From assembly GCA_964572965.1 (NCBI GenBank), contig CAZNHL010000103.1, forward strand, positions 1-10,278: DNA of 10,278 nucleotides, given 5' to 3'. The position numbers were made by a program, and so were the translations under genes. Below, one piece after another: positions 1-4,811 of this stretch (positions within the stretch are counted from its first letter, which is position 1; the number at the start of each line of letters is the position of its first letter). The stretch is from CAZNHL01 sp964572965. Lineage in GTDB: Bacteria > Bacteroidota > Bacteroidia > Cytophagales > UBA9547. The notes under the pieces were generated by a model. It made no database searches. It worked only from the letters and a program-made list of their open reading frames with translations, and was not told where the DNA came from.

Positions 1-535
1 AACCAATCTGCCAGTTGGTAATATTGCGGCTCATAACCACTTCATTTGCATTTTCCGAGTTGACTGTTACATTGTAATAACGGGTGTTCAATTCGAGGGA
101 GGGGGAAATGGTATGCTTAAACTCTTTTCCTCTCTTTAAAGTAAACTTTGGTGCAATAGAAAGACCGGAGCTAACATAAGATTTCCTTACCATATTAATT
201 ACAGTTCCTATTTCAGGTATTCTTCTATCAAAAAACAACTGCCGATTTGCCATACAATAAAAACCAATACCTGAAGATAATTTTGAGACAAATTGGTCTA
301 CACTAAAGCCTAAGTGATTTACCTCAACTTTATTTTTAGGACCTAAATAGCTTATCGAATTAATTTCAGTCTGGTAAACATTACTTGCAACAGTTAATCT
401 CAACTGGTCTGCAGCACCGGCAAGCGCGGGATTCAGGTTTACAGGTGCCTGTGAGAACTGGATAAAGTTGCTTTGAGCTTTCGTTTTAAGAAAAAAGAGT
501 ATCAGTATAGCCGGTAAGAAAAGTAGTTTCTTCAT
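1..535 (-). CDS. PorP/SprF-like type IX secretion outer-membrane protein, 5' part only
   Basis: I translated this by hand. It is open from an ATG at 535 to the window edge, giving about 178 residues with no stop. The N-terminus is a signal peptide (MKK, a run of hydrophobic residues, then KAQ|S). Just after it comes the segment FIQFSQAPVNLNPALAGAA, which matches the typical PorP/SprF opening (QFSQ..., then N-P-A-x-A-G). The rest has the alternating Gly/aromatic pattern of an outer-membrane beta barrel (SSGIGFY, YVSSGLSIAPKF, SPSLELNTRYYN). PorP/SprF proteins are integral outer-membrane partners of the T9SS and of gliding adhesins; in the known cases they act mostly with substrates bearing type B sorting domains. 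The gene starts 3 bp after the anti-sigma stop codon, so it is almost certainly co-transcribed with the sigma/anti-sigma pair. The family normally reaches about 300 residues, so the C-terminal half lies outside the window. The exact substrate is unknown. Confidence 0.8.
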   Translation of the reverse strand, partial: MKKLLFLPAILILFFLKTKAQSNFIQFSQAPVNLNPALAGAADQLRLTVASNVYQTEINSISYLGPKNKVEVNHLGFSVDQFVSKLSSGIGFYCMANRQLFFDRRIPEIGTVINMVRKSYVSSGLSIAPKFTLKRGKEFKHTISPSLELNTRYYNVTVNSENANEVVMSRNITNWQIG

Positions 536-538
536 TTG

Positions 539-1198
539 TTAAAAATCTCTGTTTACTGGTATTACTTCTTTACTTGGGCTTAGCTTGAAACTCTTTTTTG
601 TCTTTTTCTTTAAAACCATAGGTTTGGAAGTAGCATTTGTGTCTATCTGTTTCGGTATTGCTGTCTGGCTAAAAGACTCCTGCACATCAGGAGCTATTTC
701 TGTAACTATTGTCTGAACAGGTTCTTTTGCCACTGGCATAAGGCTATCCTGTTTAATACTTATTTCCGGCAGCTCTTCCGGCTCAATCTGAGGTTTTTGT
801 TTAATAAGCTTTTGCGGTTTTTCTCTACTATCATTAGTATAATCTGCGTGAATAGAAACAGACTGCTTTGGCTTAGGCAACGACTTGGATAAGGGCACAG
901 GCGCTTCATCGGCAGGCCATAAAAACCAGCTAAGTGTACCTATAAGAAATAAAGCCGCAAGGCTGTTGTATATCCATTTCCGATTGTTTCCTGATGTACG
1001 GGCCAGTATTTCATTCTCAATGTCAGATGTGTCAGGCAAGTCTTCTTCAAGACGAATGCTTTGCCACAATTTCAAATCTTCATCTTTTATCCCGTTCTTT
1101 TCCATGAGAGAAAGCAACGCAGTCCTCTCGGTATCTGTGAGGTTATTTTCAGTGAAATAAAACAATATTTTATCGATATCTTCAGCAGACTTACTCAT
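539..1198 (-). CDS. Probable anti-sigma factor, single-pass inner-membrane protein
   Basis: A 219-residue protein with three parts. Residues 1-72 are an acidic, helical N-terminal region that would face the cytoplasm. Residues about 75-94 are one hydrophobic segment (IYNSLAALFLIGTLSWFLW). Residues about 95-219 are a Pro/Lys/Gln-rich, low-complexity tail, probably disordered in the periplasm, ending in a basic stretch (KKKTKKSFK). I see no zinc-binding HxxxCxxC motif and no FecR domain, so the anti-sigma call rests on topology and context, not on a recognised domain. Its ATG overlaps the sigma factor stop codon in ATGA (1195-1198), the usual sign of translational coupling between an ECF sigma factor and its cognate anti-sigma. 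A PorP/SprF-like gene follows after 3 bp. By analogy the N-terminal part would hold the sigma factor at the membrane until an envelope signal releases it. The periplasmic tail could touch peptidoglycan or the downstream outer-membrane protein; that is speculation. Confidence 0.65.
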   Translation of the reverse strand: MSKSAEDIDKILFYFTENNLTDTERTALLSLMEKNGIKDEDLKLWQSIRLEEDLPDTSDIENEILARTSGNNRKWIYNSLAALFLIGTLSWFLWPADEAPVPLSKSLPKPKQSVSIHADYTNDSREKPQKLIKQKPQIEPEELPEISIKQDSLMPVAKEPVQTIVTEIAPDVQESFSQTAIPKQIDTNATSKPMVLKKKTKKSFKLSPSKEVIPVNRDF

Positions 1199-1680
1199 GC
1201 GTTTACCTCTAGTTTAAGCAGTAATTCTTTCATTTTATGTCTCGCTCTGAAAAGATAAACCTTTACCTGAGATTCTTTTAACAGTAAAATTTCACCAATT
1301 TCATTGTAAGCATAACCTTCCAAATCGCGCAATAGGATTACTTGTTTTTGCATTACGGGCAATTTATTAAGGCACAATTGCAGCACTTCTTTCAAATCTG
1401 CATTTTGAACAGAATTGTCGTAACAGATATTTTCATCATTTACTTCATCTGTAAATTTGCCTTGTCGTTTCAATTCGTCAATCATCAGGCGATAGGCTGT
1501 AGTAAAGAGCCATGTTTTTGCCTTTTCAGAACTGATATTATGATGACACTCCCATAAGCGCGCCAAAGCCTCCTGCACAATATCTTTTGTAGAAGCCTCA
1601 TGTATTAATGACTTCTTTACAAATCGATAAAGTCGCGCAGTATATTCTCTGACGGCTTGTTGATATGCTTGTTGATCCAT
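1195..1680 (-). CDS. ECF-type RNA polymerase sigma factor (sigma-70 family)
   Basis: A 161-residue protein, within the normal length for an ECF sigma factor. Region 2 covers about residues 10-73: the helix around DIVQEALARLWE (33-44) matches the conserved DxxQExF/LxxLW core-binding motif, and KTWLFTTAYRLMIDELKR (55-72) matches the region 2.3/2.4 helix that melts and reads the -10 element. Region 4 covers about residues 105-155: LPVMQKQVILLRDLEGYAYNEIGEIL is the usual region 4 start (LP...R.v..L....g.s..EIA), and LKESQVKVYLFRARHKMKELL is the -35 recognition helix followed by the terminal helix. The ATG is at 1680 and no in-frame alternative is needed to hold both domains. It heads an operon with the probable anti-sigma factor (overlapping by 4 bp) and a PorP/SprF-like gene. 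ECF systems of this sort often autoregulate, but I see no clear promoter in the 165 bp upstream. Confidence 0.93.
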   Translation of the reverse strand: MDQQAYQQAVREYTARLYRFVKKSLIHEASTKDIVQEALARLWECHHNISSEKAKTWLFTTAYRLMIDELKRQGKFTDEVNDENICYDNSVQNADLKEVLQLCLNKLPVMQKQVILLRDLEGYAYNEIGEILLLKESQVKVYLFRARHKMKELLLKLEVNA

Positions 1681-1845
1681 AGTTCTGGTGTGAGACTGTT
1701 GAGACTGGCAAAAAGTTACAGCCAGGTAAAAATAAATCTTATACTTTCGATACAGTCACACTTTAGCTAAACCATAGAAGGAGTTGAAAGCTTATATCTG
1801 ATTATTTTGAAGGTCAATATCAAATAAAACAATGGTACAAAATTC
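1681..1845. other. Intergenic leader of the sigma operon, nothing firm
   Basis: This 165-bp AT-rich gap separates the lipoprotein stop from the sigma factor start. It must hold the sigma operon promoter if the operon does not depend on read-through. No TAnnTTTG box on the minus strand is visible, as might be expected if an ECF sigma factor reads its own promoter. A heptamer GAGACTG occurs twice, 9 bp apart (1692-1698 and 1701-1707), and a weak 5-bp inverted repeat CTGGC/GCCAG lies at 1705-1725. Neither can be given a function. I see no terminator for the lipoprotein gene. Confidence 0.4.
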
Positions 1846-2358
1846 TTATTCGATGGGCTCAATTTTTATACTCCTGAATACACCTCTGGTAATCTTCATC
1901 GGTTTATCTGGCGCATTTCCAATCGGAACCAGTTCAGCCTCAAAAACACCTGACATCAGCTTATTTTTGTAATCCACAGAGGTAAATGTTAAATATGTTG
2001 CAGGTGTAACTATATCAGGCTTTACTCTCTTATATATTGTTTCTGGGTAGGTAATAAAAGTATCGTCAAACTCAAATCCTGCAATCAAAGGCTTATTCAG
2101 AGGAATCGCACTTGTGTCAACCATAGTTATTACTCTAAAACCCTGTTTGGAGCCAATACTTGCTTCCACGGTTTTATAGACTGTAAACCCAATAGTATTG
2201 TTTCCATAAGTCCAGCCGTAAATCTCATCTGCTGTCCAAAGAGTATCATTTAAATAAAATTGTGTAAAAGCAACCGGAGGCGTAGGATCATCATTTCGAG
2301 AATGACAGCCGCTTAATAAAATAACAATAACGACAAATAATAAAAACTTGATTTTCAC
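1846..2358 (-). CDS. Small lipoprotein of unknown function
   Basis: A 170-residue protein read from a GTG start at 2358. The GTG places a typical lipoprotein signal at the very N-terminus (MKIKF, hydrophobic core, lipobox LSGC with the lipidated Cys at residue 18), and I found no ATG upstream in frame. After the Cys comes HSRNDDPTPP. The two acidic residues shortly after +1 loosely resemble the lipoprotein export signals described for surface lipoproteins of Bacteroidota, so surface display is possible but not shown. The mature part (about 150 residues) alternates short hydrophobic and polar stretches, as in a beta sandwich or barrel, and ends with GVFEAELV followed by ITRGVFRSIKIE. That pattern is common in small Bacteroidota lipoproteins of the DUF6252/DUF5025 kind, but I cannot assign a family. 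It sits alone between the chitinase terminator and the sigma operon, and nothing links it clearly to either. Confidence 0.75.
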   Translation of the reverse strand: MKIKFLLFVVIVILLSGCHSRNDDPTPPVAFTQFYLNDTLWTADEIYGWTYGNNTIGFTVYKTVEASIGSKQGFRVITMVDTSAIPLNKPLIAGFEFDDTFITYPETIYKRVKPDIVTPATYLTFTSVDYKNKLMSGVFEAELVPIGNAPDKPMKITRGVFRSIKIEPIE

Positions 2359-2404
2359 TTCTGATTTATTTAAAACAGCCCTTTCCCTTTCTCTTAACCG
2401 CGCG

Positions 2405-2412
2405 CAAAAATA
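2405..2412 (-). promoter_or_regulatory. Candidate Bacteroidota -7 box for the lipoprotein gene
   Basis: On the minus strand this reads TATTTTTG, a full match to the TAnnTTTG consensus of Bacteroidota housekeeping promoters. It lies about 46 nt before the GTG start. I see no TTG at the expected -33 spacing, so it could be a chance match in AT-rich DNA. Confidence 0.35.
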
Positions 2413-2557
2413 CCAAAAGCATTATAGTATTTTTTGCTTATCTAAGCCTAAAACTTACACACTACTTACATTGACATTCATAATCAAGTTTTAAATTGCA
2501 ATATATCCACATTGCACAAGAACATGGATATTGTCCTCACCATCCATCACATCAAAC

Positions 2558-2583
2558 ATCGGGCGTATGCAATACGCCCCTAC
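2558..2583. repeat. REP-like palindrome
   Basis: GGGCGTAT (2561-2568) and ATACGCCC (2572-2579) form a perfect 8-bp stem around a 3-nt loop (GCA). The flanks are CATC on the left and CTAC on the right. GC-rich palindromes of this shape with unequal flanks recur between genes in many bacteria as REP (repetitive extragenic palindromic) elements, some spread by RAYT transposases. The form is familiar, but only one copy is in the window, so its repetitive nature is inferred. Confidence 0.5.
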
Positions 2584-2618
2584 TTCCCGGAGCAAGCAGC
2601 CGTAAAAAACGCCTGGCA

Positions 2619-2652
2619 AAAACAAAGCCCCACCGGTTTCCCGGCAAGGCTT
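2619..2652 (-). terminator. Second intrinsic terminator-like hairpin with GAAA loop
   Basis: On the minus strand the arms AAGCCTTGCCGG (2652-2641) and CCGGTGGGGCTT (2636-2625) pair over 12 positions, three of them G-U, and close on the tetraloop GAAA. TGTTTTTG follows directly, giving a U tract. It lies about 40 bp beyond the chitinase terminator, so it is either a back-up terminator or the end of a small transcript. On the plus strand no U tract follows. Confidence 0.6.
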
Positions 2653-2690
2653 GTTTACACATAGATTAGTTTAGCTTATCAAAAAGATCA

Positions 2691-2717
2691 AAAAAAGCCC
2701 CCGAAAAACGGGGACTT
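2691..2717 (-). terminator. Intrinsic terminator of the chitinase gene
   Basis: On the minus strand CCCCG, a TTTTT loop and CGGGG form a stem at 2713-2699. Outer pairs extend it past one mismatch, and a run of T's follows (2696-2691). It starts 20 bp after the chitinase stop codon, the classic layout of a rho-independent terminator. Confidence 0.85.
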
Positions 2718-2736
2718 CCAGCTGGTAGAAAAAGAG

Positions 2737-4614
2737 TTATTGTTTCACAAAGCGGCTTACAGTGCTTCCTCCTGATGTATTTATACTCAGAATATAAATA
2801 CCGGCAGCCAAATCTGTAATATCAGTAGTATTACTTCCGCCTGCGAGGGTAATTGTTTTTACTTTGTTCCCGAATAAGTCAGTGATGTTTGCTTCTGCAT
2901 TTTCTACACCGTCAGGCAACTCAATTGTCAATGCATTTTCAGCAGGGTTAGGATAGAACCTGACAGCAGTAGCAGCAGGCCCTTCCAGTGTCTCTTCCAG
3001 GTCTTCTTCACGGGCATTAGCCACTTTTGTGATTTTGATCCAGTTAAGGTTAAAACCGCCGCTAACGGCATAAACACCTACGTTATAAGTTCCTGCAGTT
3101 ACACTTACGTTATGAGAAACTGTGGTCCAGTTCTGCCAGCCTCCGGTAGACGGAATATTTACAGCGCCAAGTACTTTTGAACCGGCATTCAGATCAAGAG
3201 ACAATTTACCTCCGCCTCTTAAGCTAGACACTCTGTATTCAACTTTGTAAGTACCTGAGCTTGGAAAGTTGATATTGTTATAAGCCATCCAGTCACCCTG
3301 GTCAATGCCGCCTACATTCTGGCCGCCTCCTGCATCAGTAGTATTTTCTTTAAACACCCCTGACATAGCGTTATAACTCTCTGCCTGGATAGTTCTGCTA
3401 GAACTGCTGCTAACGGCTCTCACTCTTAAAGAAGAGGCTTTGTCATTCCAGCCGTTATTTACAAGGCAGCTGTTGTTTGCACCAACCACCAGAGAGCTTC
3501 CGCTAAAGTTATCATCCCAGTACAGCTGCACTTCATAACCACTGTTCACTTTAAGAGAAGAGATATCATCATTCAGAATACCTTTTGCATTTAAGCTGCT
3601 CAGGTTATAATTACCAACAGGCAGGCTCACGGCTTTTCCGCCATAGTTACAGTCTTTATAAAAAGTAGCTACACCACTGCCGCTGTTGTTATTATTACCA
3701 GCTTTAACAACATCATTGATAGCGCTTAACAGAGAGTTGCTTCCTGTGGCATCCTGTGCCAATGCCCACATCATGATACCGCCTGCATTGGCAATAGCCA
3801 TTTGTGTTTTTTGTTTGATTGTAGGAATACCATTGTAACCATCGCCATTGAAGAAATCTGAGTTTGCGCTGGCGCCTGATGCTATCAGGTCTGCGTATGA
3901 TCTCCAGCTTGGTCTTGCGTAAGCCGGCACACCAACTACACATTTGCTGGCAGGACAGCCCTTAGACTTATACAAGTTCAACGCATTCACCGCAAACTGA
4001 TATGTTGAATGGTTAGACCCTGTACCGTCATAAGCCATGATATTCACAAAATCAACATACTGAAATACAGCAGAAGCAATGCCTGACGCGTTGTAACTGT
4101 CGGCAGGACCGGCAAAACTTAAGCCTTTGCCTCTTGGTTTAAGCGCATTGCTTAGTTCTTTCATTAGTGTTGTGAAGTTATTGGACACGCTTCCTGATCC
4201 CGGATATTCCCAGTCCATGTCAACACCGTCGAGGTTATAAGTATTAATCAGGTACAAGGCATCATTGATAAGATTAGCCCGTGCTCCTGCATTGGCAGCA
4301 ATTGATTCAAATATCGGATCCAGAGGGGCTCCGTTGTCACTCCAGCCACCTATCGCAATGTATACTTTCACGCCATTGGCATGTGCATTTGAAACAATTG
4401 TCCGGAGGTAATTAGGATTCTCAATCGCTTTCAGCCTGCCGCCGTATTGTGGCAAGGCAAATGAATAATTAATGTGTGTAAGCTTAGAATACTGAATAGT
4501 GGCAGGGCTCCATGAAGTGGCATAACCTACTACTCTGAAGGCATTTGACAAATGTGCGGTAACCAACAGGCACAATATGAGCGAAAATCTGAAAATAGTT
4601 AACCTCGTTTTCAT
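2737..4614 (-). CDS. Secreted GH18 chitinase with crystallin, CBM6 and T9SS domains
   Basis: A 625-residue exported enzyme that would cut beta-1,4 bonds in chitin. Signal peptide: residues 1-25. GH18 barrel: about 27-305. The active-site motif DGVDMDWE is at 129-136, with E136 as catalytic acid and D134 and D132 as partners. Other family landmarks are IAIGGW (86-91), NIMAYDG (191-197) and the closing strand Trp in IMMWA (W283). The region between the last two strands is short, with no room for the alpha+beta insertion domain of exo-chitinases, which suggests an endo-acting enzyme with an open cleft. A beta/gamma-crystallin module follows (about 315-400) with Ca motifs NDDISS (348) and NDKASS (390) and Cys322/Cys383. 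Then come CBM6 (about 408-530) and a type A T9SS sorting domain (about 550-625: FYPNPAENALTI ... GIYILSI ... RFVKQ). The start has a good AGGA 6 nt upstream, unusual for this phylum. It is third in line after the GH16 and protease genes, and its own terminator follows. Confidence 0.95.
   Translation of the reverse strand: MKTRLTIFRFSLILCLLVTAHLSNAFRVVGYATSWSPATIQYSKLTHINYSFALPQYGGRLKAIENPNYLRTIVSNAHANGVKVYIAIGGWSDNGAPLDPIFESIAANAGARANLINDALYLINTYNLDGVDMDWEYPGSGSVSNNFTTLMKELSNALKPRGKGLSFAGPADSYNASGIASAVFQYVDFVNIMAYDGTGSNHSTYQFAVNALNLYKSKGCPASKCVVGVPAYARPSWRSYADLIASGASANSDFFNGDGYNGIPTIKQKTQMAIANAGGIMMWALAQDATGSNSLLSAINDVVKAGNNNNSGSGVATFYKDCNYGGKAVSLPVGNYNLSSLNAKGILNDDISSLKVNSGYEVQLYWDDNFSGSSLVVGANNSCLVNNGWNDKASSLRVRAVSSSSSRTIQAESYNAMSGVFKENTTDAGGGQNVGGIDQGDWMAYNNINFPSSGTYKVEYRVSSLRGGGKLSLDLNAGSKVLGAVNIPSTGGWQNWTTVSHNVSVTAGTYNVGVYAVSGGFNLNWIKITKVANAREEDLEETLEGPAATAVRFYPNPAENALTIELPDGVENAEANITDLFGNKVKTITLAGGSNTTDITDLAAGIYILSINTSGGSTVSRFVKQ
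3025..3672 (-). repeat. Shared tail cassette, copy 3 (chitinase)
   Basis: Crystallin module (3415-3672) joined by a Ser-rich linker to CBM6 (3025-3393). Long identical peptide runs are shared with the other copies, such as TTDAGGGQNVG, DWMAYN, LSLDLNAG and GGWQNWTT. These copies are a likely substrate for recombination. Confidence 0.75.
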
Positions 4615-4620
4615 AATCTT

Positions 4621-4626
4621 TCCTTT
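4621..4626 (-). promoter_or_regulatory. Shine-Dalgarno-like site of the chitinase gene
   Basis: The minus strand reads AAAGGA, 6 nt before the ATG at 4614. Most genes here have AT-rich leaders with no such site, as is usual in Bacteroidota, so this one stands out. It supports the chosen start. Confidence 0.5.
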
Positions 4627-4687
4627 AAGTCAATAATAAATAAAATGAATAGGATAGTGTTTTTCTAAAAAAATAAAGCAGATAAGT

Positions 4688-4718
4688 AACCAGCCGGAAG
4701 CGTTGCTTCCGGCTGGTT
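4688..4718 (-). terminator. Perfect 14-bp hairpin, probable terminator
   Basis: AACCAGCCGGAAGC (4688-4701) and GCTTCCGGCTGGTT (4705-4718) pair perfectly around a 3-nt loop. On the minus strand the bases right after the stem are not U-rich; a T-rich run (TTTATTTTTTT) begins about 10 nt later. It lies 92 bp after the protease stop but only 8 bp after the stop of the sorting-domain remnant (4727), so it was probably the terminator of the gene that remnant came from. It could now end or attenuate transcription into the chitinase gene. Confidence 0.6.
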
Positions 4719-4726
4719 GAAACTAT

Positions 4727-4811
4727 TTAAACTTTCACAAATCTCTGTTTTAACACTTGCAGGAATCACAATGTAAATTCCTGAAAACAGGTTTGAATAC
4801 GAAATGAGCTT
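4727..4811 (-). pseudogene. Frameshifted remnant of a T9SS C-terminal sorting domain
   Basis: Directly after the protease stop codon, in another frame of the minus strand, 4805-4755 reads ISYSNLFSGIYIVIPAS. This matches the end of a type A sorting domain (L-S-N-L-x-x-G-I-Y-I-V). One base later in frame, 4753-4727 reads LKQRFVKV followed by TAA, the usual KxFVK ending. A single extra base at or near 4754 would therefore account for the break. The remnant equals about the last 27 residues of a sorting domain, has no start of its own and cannot be made as a separate protein. The protease already has its own complete sorting domain ending KRFIKQ. The remnant therefore looks like the 3' end of a lost neighbouring secreted-protein gene or a decayed partial duplication. 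The hairpin at 4688-4718 follows it as a terminator should. Confidence 0.65.

Larger units (their letters stand above)
2359..2736. other. 378-bp gap holding two terminator-like hairpins and a REP-like palindrome
   Basis: There is no credible ORF here. From right to left it holds the chitinase terminator (2691-2717), a second longer hairpin with a U tract on the minus strand (about 2619-2652), a REP-like palindrome (2558-2583) and a small inverted repeat ATATCCA/TGGATAT (2503-2509 and 2525-2531, 15-nt loop). The stretch nearest the lipoprotein holds its candidate promoter. Several palindromes in a short gap suggest that repetitive intergenic elements have accumulated here. Confidence 0.6.

Noticed and set aside
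885..1258. Plus-strand frames opposite the anti-sigma and sigma genes
   Set aside because: They are shadows of two genes with clear operon structure and show no domain or start signal.
2503..2531. Inverted repeat ATATCCA/TGGATAT as an operator
   Set aside because: Only 7 bp with a 15-nt loop in AT-rich DNA, about 145 bp from the nearest start; chance is a good explanation.
3713..3943. 76-codon minus-strand frame inside the chitinase gene
   Set aside because: It is a frame-shifted overlap within an intact GH18 domain, with no signal of its own.
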